Positions 41,277-50,527 of a stretch of 64,000 nt of DNA are shown piece after piece. Position 1 is the stretch's first letter; each line of letters starts with the position of its first letter. The stretch lies in assembly GCA_945866125.1 (NCBI GenBank), contig CAMBFZ010000018.1:8107-72106 (forward strand), read 5' to 3'. The translations under genes and the position numbers were made by a program. This stretch comes from Bordetella parapertussis. Its GTDB lineage: Bacteria; Pseudomonadota; Gammaproteobacteria; Burkholderiales; Burkholderiaceae_D. The notes below the pieces were generated by a model that did no database searches, had not been told where the DNA came from, and saw only the letters and a program-made list of their open reading frames with translations.

Positions 41277-42124
41277 TCGGCTTCGAAGCGTTGCGCACGC
41301 CAGGCCAGTGCGCTCTGCAGCCCGGTCGCACGCGCGATATCCATGAACTGCACTTTGTCGGGAGAGCCATGGGATTCAATCGCATGATCAATATCGAGAG
41401 CCGATGCCAGTGCGGCCTCAAGCCCTTGAATATCATAGGTGCGCTGGATCGCTTTTTTGGTTTGCGTCACCAGATCAGGATCCATGCGGGCAATGTTGCG
41501 GGCCACGCGCATCGCTTGCTCGAGATGGCCACCGGCCTCGGTGACTTCACTCACCAAACCCATCTCCATGGCGAGCTTGGCAGAGACCCGATCCTGCCCG
41601 CTAAAGATGATGCGCTTGGCGTGTTTGGGCGAGGCCATCCAGGGCAGCAGCATGGTGACGATACCGGCACCAAAGCGCAGCTCCGGCTCACCAAATACGG
41701 CGTCTGCTCCCGCGATGGTGATATCGCACGCGAGCGCCATTTCGAAGGCGCCCGCTACGCAGGGCCCGTGTACCGCGGCGATGGTAGGCTTGGGGCAGCG
41801 CCAAAAGCGCATGGTGGTATCAAAGTCGAGCTGCAGGATTTCCTTCCAGACCTTGGCGCCTTGGGGGTTGCGTTCCATTTGGTCTTTGAGGTCAAAGCCG
41901 GATGAAAATCCCTTGCCGGCGCCGCTTAAAACCACCACCCGAATCGCTACGTCCTGCTCGAACGCTGTCATTGCCGCGTTAATCTCCAGCAGCATTGTTT
42001 TGGATAGGGCGTTGACTCGTTCTGGTCGATGCAATTGCAGGTGGCCGACGCCATCGCTGACGTCGACGCGGATGGTCTCAAAATCTGGTGTTGCGTTTTT
42101 TTCTGATTTTTCTTGTGAGGTCAT
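41273..42124 (-). CDS. Enoyl-CoA hydratase/isomerase family protein
   Basis: 283 residues of the crotonase fold. The oxyanion-hole segments are SGAGKGFSSGFDLKD and HGPCVAGAFEMALACD; a conserved FGEPELRFGAG follows with a candidate catalytic Glu. It is coupled to an acyl-CoA ligase upstream and an MFS carrier downstream, suggesting uptake, CoA activation and hydration of an unsaturated or aromatic acid. Feruloyl-CoA-type chemistry is possible but not shown. Confidence 0.85.
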   Translation of the reverse strand: MTSQEKSEKNATPDFETIRVDVSDGVGHLQLHRPERVNALSKTMLLEINAAMTAFEQDVAIRVVVLSGAGKGFSSGFDLKDQMERNPQGAKVWKEILQLDFDTTMRFWRCPKPTIAAVHGPCVAGAFEMALACDITIAGADAVFGEPELRFGAGIVTMLLPWMASPKHAKRIIFSGQDRVSAKLAMEMGLVSEVTEAGGHLEQAMRVARNIARMDPDLVTQTKKAIQRTYDIQGLEAALASALDIDHAIESHGSPDKVQFMDIARATGLQSALAWRAQRFEAE

Positions 42125-42154
42125 CGCGTATCCATGGCAGAAAAAAGTAAAAAA

Positions 42155-43675
42155 TTAGGCTTCGACCGGCTGTAGTTTGCCTTCACTGAGCCAGCGCTGT
42201 AACTGCCCCCGATCGATTTTTCCGGTGCGACCGGTGGGAAGCGCAGTCGCGATGTAAAACACATCGGGAAATTTGTATTTTTCCAGTATAGCGGTGAGCT
42301 CGCGTCGCACGCTGTCGATATCTACTGTCTGGCCTCCAGCAGGTACCAGCAGCGCATGAATCCGTTGGCCAAGGATAGCGTCCGGCATGCCGACAGCCAT
42401 CGCATCGGCGATGCCGGTACAACGTAATAGCGCGCGTTCCACTTCGATTGGGGTAATCTTATTGCCACCTCGGACGATCAATTCTTTCAAGCGACCGACG
42501 ATGCTGACGAAGCCATCTTCGTCGACGCTGGCAAGGTCGCCGGTTTGAAACCAACCTGCATCAAAGGCCTGTGCTGTCAGCACGTCGTCGCCCAGATAGC
42601 CCGTCATGATGAAGGGTGTTTTAATCTGCAATTGGCCTGGCAGGTTTGGCGGGCAGTCTTGACCCTGATCGTCGACGATTCGGTAGCGCACTCTGGCAGC
42701 AGCTTTACCGATGCTTGACGCCTTTGCAGGATAATCACGCGGGTTAAGATAAAAATCACTGGTTGACGTTTCGGTGAGCCCATAGACGTCAAATAAAACA
42801 GCAGGCGCAATGAATGTGCGCAGCTGCGCCGAAAGCGTTGCACCCAAAGGCTCGCCACCAATGACAATCCGACGCAGTGCGCCGCAGCGTGCGAGCTGCG
42901 CGCTGGCGGCTTGCTGTTGATCCGGCGTCATCGCACCGAGTGTGGCGCGAATCATGGTGGGTACCACGCCCACAAAACTGACGCGCTCGGCGATCAGAGC
43001 GTCGAGAAACGCTGGCGGTGTAAAGCGGGCACGCACAACGACACGACCACCCTGCAGCAAAGTCATCAGCGCAACCCAGATACCAAAACTAAAGGTGTTG
43101 TTGAGGACCAGCAGCGTCACTGTGTCTGTGCTTGCCTGAAAAAGGGCCTGGTTCTCGCGCAATTTTCCATGAAAGGCCTGGTGCGACAGCACGGCTCCTT
43201 TGGGGAGACCGGTCGAGCCTGAAGTAAAAATAATCAGTGCCGCAGAATGCAGCAGGCGCTGTCTTTCAGGGTCGTTGGCATCCGTCGCTTCGAGCTTGAC
43301 GCAGTACGCCAGCGGCGTGGTGTCCTGCAAATCAATGCGGGCGACGCACTGCGCTTTGTGCTGGATCGTGGCGATCACGTCGGCTGGCGTGCTGCGGTGA
43401 ACCGGTGCTACGGCCGCTCCTGTCATCCACACCGCAAGGAATCCAACAAAGTCGGTTGGATGATTGGAGCACATCACCATCACTGCGCTGCCCTTGCCCA
43501 CCTTGGCCTGACGCAGCTGTGCCGCTAGGGCGTGTGCTGCGTCGCTGAGCTCGCGGTAAGTCAGCCGGCATTCTTCGCCGTCAAGCGCGATTCGGTTAGC
43601 GTGGCGGTCACATGCTTGACGTAATGCGTCGTCTAATCGATCGTCGTGCATCGGGGGCGTAACGACAGCGCGCAT
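42155..43675 (-). CDS. AMP-dependent acyl-CoA synthetase/ligase
   Basis: 506 residues from the ATG at 43675. The ANL motifs are present: P-loop IIFTSGSTGLPKG, YGLTETSTSDFY, hinge GRLKELIVRGGNKI and the catalytic Lys in PTGRTGKIDR. It activates a carboxylic acid to its CoA ester. It sits 30 bp upstream of the enoyl-CoA hydratase gene. The acid is unknown. Confidence 0.88.
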   Translation of the reverse strand: MRAVVTPPMHDDRLDDALRQACDRHANRIALDGEECRLTYRELSDAAHALAAQLRQAKVGKGSAVMVMCSNHPTDFVGFLAVWMTGAAVAPVHRSTPADVIATIQHKAQCVARIDLQDTTPLAYCVKLEATDANDPERQRLLHSAALIIFTSGSTGLPKGAVLSHQAFHGKLRENQALFQASTDTVTLLVLNNTFSFGIWVALMTLLQGGRVVVRARFTPPAFLDALIAERVSFVGVVPTMIRATLGAMTPDQQQAASAQLARCGALRRIVIGGEPLGATLSAQLRTFIAPAVLFDVYGLTETSTSDFYLNPRDYPAKASSIGKAAARVRYRIVDDQGQDCPPNLPGQLQIKTPFIMTGYLGDDVLTAQAFDAGWFQTGDLASVDEDGFVSIVGRLKELIVRGGNKITPIEVERALLRCTGIADAMAVGMPDAILGQRIHALLVPAGGQTVDIDSVRRELTAILEKYKFPDVFYIATALPTGRTGKIDRGQLQRWLSEGKLQPVEA

Positions 43676-43777
43676 AGGATCCTCGTCGGAGCGGGCCACA
43701 CTTATTTTTTATAACGCAGGGTGACCATGCCACGCCGCAGATCAATGCTCAACGCTGCGTGTGTGCGCAACGATGCC

Positions 43778-44158
43778 TCAGCTCGCAGGACGATATAGCG
43801 CGCAGATTTTGTTACCGTCAGGGTCGCGCAGATAGGCAAGATAAATCCGTCCCGTTGCGCCGTCGCGGTAACCAGGAGGATCTTCACAGGTGGTGCCGCC
43901 GTTTGCTACGCCGGCCGCATGAAATGCGTCACCTTGCTCGGCCGACTGCATCGCAAAGCCAATCGTGCTGCCGTTACCATGCGTGGCGGGTTCGCCATTG
44001 ATGGGCTCGGTAATGGCGAATGTCCCGTTCGGGCTGCGATAAAAATACCGCTTCTTATTGGCAAACCCCGGGCCGACATCCAGCGTACCAAGTACGGCAT
44101 CGTAAAACTTCTTGGATACTTCCAGGTCCTTTACACCGAGCATGACATGACTGAACAT
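43778..44158 (-). CDS. VOC-superfamily (glyoxalase/bleomycin-resistance fold) protein
   Basis: 126 residues of a single VOC unit: FSHVMLGVKDLEVSKKFYDAVLG at the N-terminus (quoted in part: GVKDLEVSKKFY) and YLRDPDGNKICAL at the C-terminus. The first His and the later Glu/His positions are compatible with a metal site. The function is not assignable. It is transcribed with the ligase and nitroreductase genes. Confidence 0.8.
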   Translation of the reverse strand: MFSHVMLGVKDLEVSKKFYDAVLGTLDVGPGFANKKRYFYRSPNGTFAITEPINGEPATHGNGSTIGFAMQSAEQGDAFHAAGVANGGTTCEDPPGYRDGATGRIYLAYLRDPDGNKICALYRPAS

Positions 44159-44229
44159 TATTTTTCCTTTGAGGTGGCGGAGCGGGTTGGCGGAATCAGT
44201 AACGGATCGATTTTGTTGTGGAGGATGCT

Positions 44230-44913
44230 TTATGCCGGCTCATCGAAGCCGACGTAGTGCACAAATTGCGCATTGTCTTCGCGGACTGATTTGACGGTAT
44301 TGGCAATGAAGCTGTCGTCCGGATAACCCATCGCAATACAGATCATGATGTTTTGATCATCCGGTATGCGCGCATGCTCCCGCACCACGCTCGACTGCAT
44401 GATGCCCTGCCCATTGATCACACAGCCGAGGCCTTGTTCCCACGCGGCCAGCACAATCGCATGCGAAAAAGCGCCGAGGTCGAAGTGGCTGATCGCGGCA
44501 GGTTCGAGATATTTATCGTAGGTGAGGACCAGCGACACCGGCGCGTCAAACTGACGAAAGCCGCGCATCACCCAATCGGTGCGACGCGGCTTGTCGTCGC
44601 GCGCAATACCCATGGCCTCAAAGAGCTGCACTGCGACATTGATCTGGCGCTGCCGGTGCACGCCTTCATACGCTTCTCGCATCGGAAAATCCCGTTTGGG
44701 CGGCACGCCGGCGACCATGTTGTCGGTATTGCCTTTGCGGATACGATCCAGCGGCGCTCCCGTTACCACATGCACGTGCCAGGGCTGTGTATTCATGGAG
44801 GAGGGTGCCCATTTGGCGACCTCGATGATGGACTCAATGACGTCGCGGGGGACGGGCTTGTCGAGATAACCACGAATACTGTTTCGGGCCCGGATGAGTT
44901 CTTTGAATTCCAT
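44230..44913 (-). CDS. Nitroreductase-family FMN oxidoreductase
   Basis: 227 residues. The FMN-binding RARNSIRGYLDKPV (R-S-x-R type) is N-terminal, and AKWAPSSMNTQPWHV is the second FMN contact. Late segments GCVINGQGIM and IAMGYPDDSF match the family. It may reduce nitroaromatics, quinones or enones. Its neighbours suggest an aromatic role, but the substrate is unknown. Confidence 0.88.
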   Translation of the reverse strand: MEFKELIRARNSIRGYLDKPVPRDVIESIIEVAKWAPSSMNTQPWHVHVVTGAPLDRIRKGNTDNMVAGVPPKRDFPMREAYEGVHRQRQINVAVQLFEAMGIARDDKPRRTDWVMRGFRQFDAPVSLVLTYDKYLEPAAISHFDLGAFSHAIVLAAWEQGLGCVINGQGIMQSSVVREHARIPDDQNIMICIAMGYPDDSFIANTVKSVREDNAQFVHYVGFDEPA

Positions 44914-45001
44914 GATTTTTATTGTTTATATTGATAATTTTTAGCGCAGATTCGAACTGGTCTCGGCCCTATTGTATCGACTCTTGCCAAGCGTATCGTT
45001 A

Positions 45002-46297
45002 TCACCCGCGCCCAGTGAAAATGGGATCGATGGTAGGCGCCGCATTATTTAATTGTTCAATCGAGAATCCGGCCGCTTTTTTATAGCTGGCCATGTACGC
45101 ATCTCGCTCATGCTGGGACATGACCTCGTCAATATGATTGAAATGACCACCACAACGGTCTTCCACTATTTTTAGCAGACCAAACGGCCCCGCGCCCCTA
45201 TTACGCAACACGACTTGCGAAATTGGTTCGCAACACAGCGCGTTATACGCCTCCAGTGCAGCCGGGCCGACGCCGTGTTGAATCAGGCTGGCGCCGATGA
45301 CACGCGCATCGACAATAGCCTGACTGGCACCGTTCGACCCGGTTGGGTACATCGGATGCGCGGCGTCGCCCATTAAGGCAACCGGTCCGTCGTGCCAATG
45401 CGGGATTGGATCACGATCGATCATGGGATTTTCGTAGGCGATATCTGCCTGACGCAAGAGGGCGGGTACGTCGAGCCAGTCGAATTTGAATGCGTCAAAA
45501 TAAGCAGAAAACTCGGCAATCTCGACCGGCTTGAACCATCCTTTTTTTTGCCATGCCGTGTCATGATCAAACGTGCGCTCGGCAATCCAGTTAATCGACG
45601 CCAGGCCATCGTCGCCGATGGGTGAGATTGGGTAGATCACCATCCGATTAAGATGCGTACCCAGTCCGACAAAGCTTGATCCGGTGCGGATCGGCTTGGC
45701 GCGCGTGGTGCCGCGCCACATGATCGTGCCACCCCAATGAATAGGCGGCTGATCCGGATGCATCTGCGCCCGCACCGCGGAGTGAATACCATCGGCGCCA
45801 ATCAAGATCGTCCCTGTTACCCGGGTGATCTGCCCATCCGTATCTTCCACAATGGCCGTGACGGTGCCGCTTTGGTGCGTCTCGTAGCCGGTAACACGTT
45901 GACCAAGTCGCACCGCGTCTACACCAAGACGTTCCTGGACTTTGTGAAACAACAGCATCTGCAATTTGCCGCGATGGGCAGCATATTGGGGCCATCGGTA
46001 GCCAGCTTTTAGCCCGCGCGGCTCGGCATAAATGTCGTGACCATTCAAACCAACCAATGCCCATTCCTGCGCCATCACACCCACCTGATCCAAGTCCTCC
46101 GTGCCGATCCCTAGATCAATCAGCTCTCTGACCGCATTCGGTTGAATGTTAATACCCACGCCAAGTGGCTGCATCTGACTGACTGATTCGAAGACGATGC
46201 AGCGCACGCCGATTTGATGCAAAGTCAATGCCATCGTCAAACCACCAATGCCGCCTCCGGCGATGATTACTAATGGGTGCGTCTCGGGATGGGTCAT
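45002..46297 (-). CDS. FAD-dependent aromatic monooxygenase (PhzS/salicylate hydroxylase-like)
   Basis: 431 residues of a class A flavoprotein hydroxylase. The FAD/NADH motifs are GGGIGGLTMAL at the N-terminus, IGADGIHSAVR (DG motif) and ALMGDAAHPMYPTGSNGASQAI (GD motif). The sequence resembles the PhzS-type flavin-dependent oxidoreductases more than benzoate hydroxylases. It is the first gene of the 40-46 kb minus-strand group, if that group is one operon. Confidence 0.85.
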   Translation of the reverse strand: MTHPETHPLVIIAGGGIGGLTMALTLHQIGVRCIVFESVSQMQPLGVGINIQPNAVRELIDLGIGTEDLDQVGVMAQEWALVGLNGHDIYAEPRGLKAGYRWPQYAAHRGKLQMLLFHKVQERLGVDAVRLGQRVTGYETHQSGTVTAIVEDTDGQITRVTGTILIGADGIHSAVRAQMHPDQPPIHWGGTIMWRGTTRAKPIRTGSSFVGLGTHLNRMVIYPISPIGDDGLASINWIAERTFDHDTAWQKKGWFKPVEIAEFSAYFDAFKFDWLDVPALLRQADIAYENPMIDRDPIPHWHDGPVALMGDAAHPMYPTGSNGASQAIVDARVIGASLIQHGVGPAALEAYNALCCEPISQVVLRNRGAGPFGLLKIVEDRCGGHFNHIDEVMSQHERDAYMASYKKAAGFSIEQLNNAAPTIDPIFTGRG

Positions 46298-46370
46298 GAT
46301 TGCGCGTGTCCTTCAAAAATAAACAATGTAAATAGCCCAATGTCTGTCACCGGAGGGCAGTCCGTATCAG

Positions 46371-47741
46371 TCAGTGCGCGGACGATTCCGTGAAGCCGTC
46401 GCGCATCACACCGTAAAGATTTTCTGCGCCAACCTGTCCGCCCTTGAGCAGCACTTCTTTGCCATGGATCAGTGAATCATCCGACATCAACGCACAGACA
46501 TGCGCATTTTGCCGGATGTGACTCGCCTTGATTTCCAGCGCGACGGCACCAAGCTGGCGCATCGTAAAACTTGATGAATCGCCCCCCGCCACAACCAGAC
46601 GCGTTAGCCCTGCACCCGCGATGGCACTGCGCGCGAGTCGGGCAAATACCTGACCGATACGTTGCGCTACATAGGCGGCTGCGGCGACGTCTTGAGGAAT
46701 ACCGGCCTGTACCGCCCCGACCTGTGCATCGTCAGGGCCTTTGGCGGTATAGATAACAACGCTATTACCGGCGGCCAGCGCCGACAGCATCGCTTGTTCG
46801 AGTGCGTTCATGCTGGCATCGGCCGTATCAAGCAAGGTGGCAGGATCAATCCGAAACGAGGCAAAGCCGGCGCCGATTGCCCAGTCGATCTGCGCCGCCG
46901 ACAGCGAGGAGCAACTGCCTGAGAGTACCAGCAGCTGCTCAACCGGTTTGAGTGCATGCGTGGGTTCAGCTGCCGTCAGGCGGCCTGATTGCCGCAAGTA
47001 CAAACCGAGTCCGTGCGCAAATCCCTGCGCCGCCATCGCGCAGAGCTGTCGTGATGCCGATGCGTGCCAGATACTTGCCGCTGCGGTGGTCACCTGCTGC
47101 AGCGAATAACCATCAAAGACCACGCTGTCGTATGTGGTAATGACGTCGCCAAGTGCTGCAGCTTGATCGGCATAAGCGTCGAGGGTGCGCAGGTCCACGT
47201 GCTGCTTCGGTGAAAATTGCTGTGATTGGAGTATCAACGCCAAGTCTGATTCGTGCATCGGTGTGACCGGATGGCGTGCCATGACCGGGTGCCGGTCAAG
47301 CCGGTACACCTGCTCACCGGCGCGCGCATAGTGATGACCAAACAACGTGTAGCGACCAAACTCCGGTGTCGCCGCCAGCACCGGCACCAGACTGTCGGGC
47401 CAGCAGCTGCGCATCAAACGGATTGCCTCACCCAGACTGCCTGTATCGGGCGAGGAGTCAAAGGTCGAACAGCATTTGTATTGAATTAGCGGCACATTGA
47501 GCTGCCTGAAATTGTGCAGCACCGGCACAATCTCGGCGGCCATCGCGTGGGTGGCCAGAGAGCGCGCAGTGCCGGCGACCCCAATCACGTCGTAGTCTGC
47601 AGCGGCACGTTGCAAGACCAGCGGATCCGGATTCGAAAAAAACAAAAGAGTGCGCAAGCCATGGCGGGCATACTGGGCCGCGTTGTCGGAGGCGCCCGTA
47701 AAATCATCACCGTAAAAAACAGCAGTCAGTGCATGGCGCAT
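46371..47741 (-). CDS. Four-carbon acid-sugar kinase family (DUF1537), OiaK/OtnK-like
   Basis: 456 residues. The N-terminal substrate motif is FYGDDFTGASDNA and the C-terminal ATP motif VVAGGDSSSFTMRQLG. The family phosphorylates oxo-sugar acids such as 3-oxotetronate or 3-oxo-isoapionate. Pairing with a RuBisCO-like protein is the known arrangement for 3-oxo-isoapionate kinase (OiaK) and its decarboxylase (OiaX). It is the last gene of the SDR-RLP-kinase group. Confidence 0.85.
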   Translation of the reverse strand: MRHALTAVFYGDDFTGASDNAAQYARHGLRTLLFFSNPDPLVLQRAAADYDVIGVAGTARSLATHAMAAEIVPVLHNFRQLNVPLIQYKCCSTFDSSPDTGSLGEAIRLMRSCWPDSLVPVLAATPEFGRYTLFGHHYARAGEQVYRLDRHPVMARHPVTPMHESDLALILQSQQFSPKQHVDLRTLDAYADQAAALGDVITTYDSVVFDGYSLQQVTTAAASIWHASASRQLCAMAAQGFAHGLGLYLRQSGRLTAAEPTHALKPVEQLLVLSGSCSSLSAAQIDWAIGAGFASFRIDPATLLDTADASMNALEQAMLSALAAGNSVVIYTAKGPDDAQVGAVQAGIPQDVAAAAYVAQRIGQVFARLARSAIAGAGLTRLVVAGGDSSSFTMRQLGAVALEIKASHIRQNAHVCALMSDDSLIHGKEVLLKGGQVGAENLYGVMRDGFTESSAH

Positions 47742-47839
47742 TACAAAATTCCTGTCGATATGGTGATGCGAGCGGGGGCGATGGCGCTCAATTGAACGTG
47801 GTGACGTAAAAAATATTCATCTCAGACCGCTACTGCATA

Positions 47840-49087
47840 TCAACGGAATGTATCGAGTGCTTCGCGCAGTTCGCGCTGGGTTTTGGCGGCCGCCTCCAGG
47901 CTCACGCCTGCCATCGCCGCCGCCCAAGCCTGCTTGAGTGAAGTCACGCCGGCTGCGATCCCGCCGGGGTGGGCAAACAAACCACCGCCGGCCAGAAAGA
48001 GCAAATCAGGTGATTGCATCGCTTGCCAGGTAGCGGGCGCTTGCCTGACGGTTTGTCCCGATGAAAACACCGGCATCACGGTGCAGGGCTTGTCTGCAAA
48101 GAGCGGTGTCAGACACGCGCGGGCCGAAGCGATCACACTGGCGTCGGCTTCCTGAAATTTATTGGCCAGACCATTGACATGCAAATGATCGGCACCGGCG
48201 AGTCGCCATAATTTTTGCCAGGCGATATACGACCAGCCTTGTTGCAGATAACCCCAGCCGTTTCGATGCCCATGCACAGGCAATTGTGCGTGCTGGCGAA
48301 ACGCCGAAAATCCAGTGAGCCCAACCGACTGCAAGCTCAGCATCACGCATGTGCCGCCTAATGCATGGACCAGATCATGCCGGCGCTTCATCTCATCGAG
48401 CTCACCGGTGAGGTTAAAGGCATACATGACTTTTTTGCCGCTGCGATCGGCGTGGCGATTGATCACCTGCATCACCAAGCGTGCTCGTTCATCAAAAGGG
48501 CAGGCGGGTCCATCGGCCTGCAGCTCATCGTCTTTAATGAAATCGACGCCGGCGGCGCATAACTGATCCACAAAACCAGCGGTCGCTTCTGCTGTCAGAC
48601 CCACCGACGGTTTGATGATGGTTCCAATCAGCGGCCCCTGCGGCACACCGGCCAGCGCACGCGTGCCAGTGATACCAAACGCCGGGCCCGGATACGTGGC
48701 CGCAAATTCATCCGGCAAGCTGATGTCGAGCAGCCGTAGCGACTCTACCGGTTTGAGTTCGTACAGGTTGCCGGCCACGGTGGCGAGCAAGTTCGGCAAG
48801 GATGCCCCCAGATTACTAAGCGGCCAGGAAAGCTCAAGCAAATAGGTACCGTCTGCCTGCTCAGGCATCGCGTGAATCTGGTAGCTGGCCAGTGCCCGCG
48901 CTTTGAGCGCCGCATCTTCGCCGGGTATCGGTACAAAGGTGCCCGAGGACTGCTCGCCGGCGATGATCTCGGCCGCGCGATGCGGATCCATGCGGGTCTG
49001 CAGCACATAGGTGGCGCCGACGCGCGCAGGCACGGGATCGCTAGCGGGTGGCGCTTGCTTGTTGGTTGTGTTGGTTGTGGTGTTCAC
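47840..49087 (-). CDS. RuBisCO-like protein (form IV), OiaX-type decarboxylase candidate
   Basis: 415 residues of the RuBisCO large-subunit superfamily. Against form I numbering, K159 matches K175, K185-D-D187-E188 (FIKDDE) matches the carbamylated K201 and Mg ligands D203/E204, and K310 (ANKFQE) matches loop-6 K334. K177 is replaced by Ser, so it is not a true carboxylase. Such proteins with a DUF1537 kinase decarboxylate 3-oxo-isoapionate 4-phosphate in apionate catabolism. Its start overlaps the SDR stop by 4 bp. Confidence 0.88.
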   Translation of the reverse strand: MNTTTNTTNKQAPPASDPVPARVGATYVLQTRMDPHRAAEIIAGEQSSGTFVPIPGEDAALKARALASYQIHAMPEQADGTYLLELSWPLSNLGASLPNLLATVAGNLYELKPVESLRLLDISLPDEFAATYPGPAFGITGTRALAGVPQGPLIGTIIKPSVGLTAEATAGFVDQLCAAGVDFIKDDELQADGPACPFDERARLVMQVINRHADRSGKKVMYAFNLTGELDEMKRRHDLVHALGGTCVMLSLQSVGLTGFSAFRQHAQLPVHGHRNGWGYLQQGWSYIAWQKLWRLAGADHLHVNGLANKFQEADASVIASARACLTPLFADKPCTVMPVFSSGQTVRQAPATWQAMQSPDLLFLAGGGLFAHPGGIAAGVTSLKQAWAAAMAGVSLEAAAKTQRELREALDTFR

Positions 49088-49860
49088 AGGCCGCGCGCGC
49101 CCGAGCTGAGAAAGCCACCATCAATCGGCATGACAATGCCTGTGGTGTACGACGCTTCGTCGGACGCCAGAAAGTGTACCGCAGCGGCGACTTCGGAGAC
49201 GGTGCCGTAGCGATTCATGGGAATCGCGCTGGCGTATTCTTCTCTGAATTTTGCTGTGTGCAGCAGTTGGGTCATGGGGGTGTCGATGGGGCCGGGGGCG
49301 ACGGCATTGGCGGTGATGCCGTGTTCGGCCAGCTCCACCGCCATCTGTCGCGTGAGGGTAATGACGGCACCCTTGGAGGTGCCATAGGCAGTGCGACCGG
49401 TGCCAACGGCCCGCATGCCGGCGACCGAGGCAATATTAATAATGCGGCCCCAACGGTGTTGCATCATCAGACGCGCCGCATGCTGGCTGCAAAGCAGGGT
49501 GCCGGTGACATTGATTTTCATAGTGCGCTCGAACTCATCGAGCGGAAAATCAAGAAACGGAAACACCTTGGCGACGCCGGCACAATTGACCAAAATATCG
49601 CAGCGGCCATGGGCTTGGGCGACCTGCGCAAAGCCCGCTGCAATGGCGTCGCTATCACCGACATCCATGGTGATGGCACTCGCTTGCAGGCCCTCTGCCT
49701 CTAGGGCTTGCGCCGTGCGCTGGGCCGCGTCCGCGTCATAGTCGGCGATGACGACATGGGTGCCATCGCGTGCGAGCCGTTGACAGACTTCCGCGCCGAT
49801 GCCCATGGCACCGCCCGTGACAACGGCGACACGCTGCGGCGTGACAAGCTTCTGCATCAT
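49084..49860 (-). CDS. Short-chain dehydrogenase/reductase of the RLP-kinase group
   Basis: 258 residues from the first of two ATGs at 49860/49857, preceded by AAAGGAAAA. The cofactor motif is TGGAMGIG, then NCAGVAKV, ASVAGM and the catalytic YGTSKGA. As first gene of the operon it would oxidise the sugar acid to the 3-oxo acid that the kinase and RuBisCO-like protein then process. This role is inferred from context. Confidence 0.85.
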   Translation of the reverse strand: MMQKLVTPQRVAVVTGGAMGIGAEVCQRLARDGTHVVIADYDADAAQRTAQALEAEGLQASAITMDVGDSDAIAAGFAQVAQAHGRCDILVNCAGVAKVFPFLDFPLDEFERTMKINVTGTLLCSQHAARLMMQHRWGRIINIASVAGMRAVGTGRTAYGTSKGAVITLTRQMAVELAEHGITANAVAPGPIDTPMTQLLHTAKFREEYASAIPMNRYGTVSEVAAAVHFLASDEASYTTGIVMPIDGGFLSSGARGL

Positions 49861-50260
49861 TTTTCCTTTTGCGGGTGGTATTGGTGACGAGCTTTTTATT
49901 TTGCTGCGCGATTTTAGCAAATTAAAGAATTGATCAAAAATTACATGTATTAAATGACAATAAAATTGTGCGACCAGGTCGGTGTGAAGTTTTATTTTTG
50001 TCTTGAGAGGTGATTCAGCAAATTTCTGGCCGGTTGATTTGACTTAAATTTTTTCTATTTTTTTCGTTATGTTATGAAAAATTTTATTATTGTGCGGCGC
50101 ATGAAAAAAACGATGAGAAAAAATTTTTACGATTTATCAAGGGTCATATCGCATGCTGCGATACAATATTTTTCTGATGACCCTTATTAATTTAAGCAGA
50201 TTTAATTTTTTGATAAAAATCAGACTCAATTGAAATTGAAAAAACTCTTTGCGGAAAATA
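49861..50260. promoter_or_regulatory. A/T-rich divergent control region (RLP operon / amide operon)
   Basis: 400 bp with no convincing gene. It contains a TACATGTA palindrome (49942-49949) near the likely RLP-operon promoter, a large inverted repeat at 50139-50185, and the TTAATTTTTTGAT 13-mer at 50202-50214 shared with the dmpR-dmpK region. The strong A/T bias contrasts with the neighbouring catabolic genes. Confidence 0.5.
50139..50185. repeat. Inverted repeat AAGGGTCAT...ATGACCCTT upstream of amide operon
   Basis: Perfect 9-bp arms at 50139-50147 and 50177-50185, 29 bp apart. Directly inside the left arm is a second perfect palindrome, ATCGCA-TGC-TGCGAT (50148-50162). The outer arm recurs at 36431-36439. 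This looks like a protein-binding array upstream of the promoter rather than an RNA element. Confidence 0.55.
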
Positions 50261-50290
50261 TTGACTTTTAAAATTTGATTGATGTAATCT
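50261..50290 (+). promoter_or_regulatory. Candidate sigma-70 promoter of the amide operon
   Basis: TTGACT (50261-50266) and TAATCT (50285-50290) are 18 bp apart, the -10 being weak. The predicted start near 50297 coincides with the first base of the leader hairpin, and the transcript would then carry about 230 nt before the first gene. Confidence 0.45.
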
Positions 50291-50296
50291 GGCCAT

Positions 50297-50316
50297 GTCT
50301 CGAGTCGTTGCGAGAC
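50297..50316 (+). promoter_or_regulatory. Leader hairpin, possible AmiR (ANTAR) RNA target
   Basis: GTCTCG and CGAGAC pair perfectly around AGTCGTTG, at the predicted 5' end of the amide transcript. ANTAR antiterminators bind paired small stem-loops placed before a terminator. A weaker second stem (GCCT/AGGC, 50346-50363) overlaps the terminator edge. The loops do not clearly match the published hexaloop pattern. Confidence 0.45.
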
Positions 50317-50364
50317 CACAATCCGTTGATCACCCAGCCAACATTGCCTGAGTGATTTAAGGCG

Positions 50365-50405
50365 AAAAAGCCCTTACCGAGCGTCTAGCTCGGTAAGGGC
50401 TTTTT
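50365..50405 (+). terminator. Strong intrinsic terminator in the amide-operon leader (attenuator)
   Basis: A perfect 13-bp GC-rich stem (GCCCTTACCGAGC at 50370-50382, its complement at 50388-50400) is extended by AAAAA/TTTTT to 18 bp, with a five-base loop. It lies before the first gene, 123 bp upstream of its start, so it must be overcome for expression. With AmiR encoded in the operon it is the expected antitermination site. Confidence 0.85.
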
Positions 50406-50527
50406 GCGTTTTGGAATCGTGCTTTTGGCGCGACCTGAAAGGCTGCGAAAAGTCGGATCTTTGTGAAGGTTGTTGAACTGAGCACCACTACTCTGGTTAT
50501 TAATAAATATTACAAGGAGACACAGGC

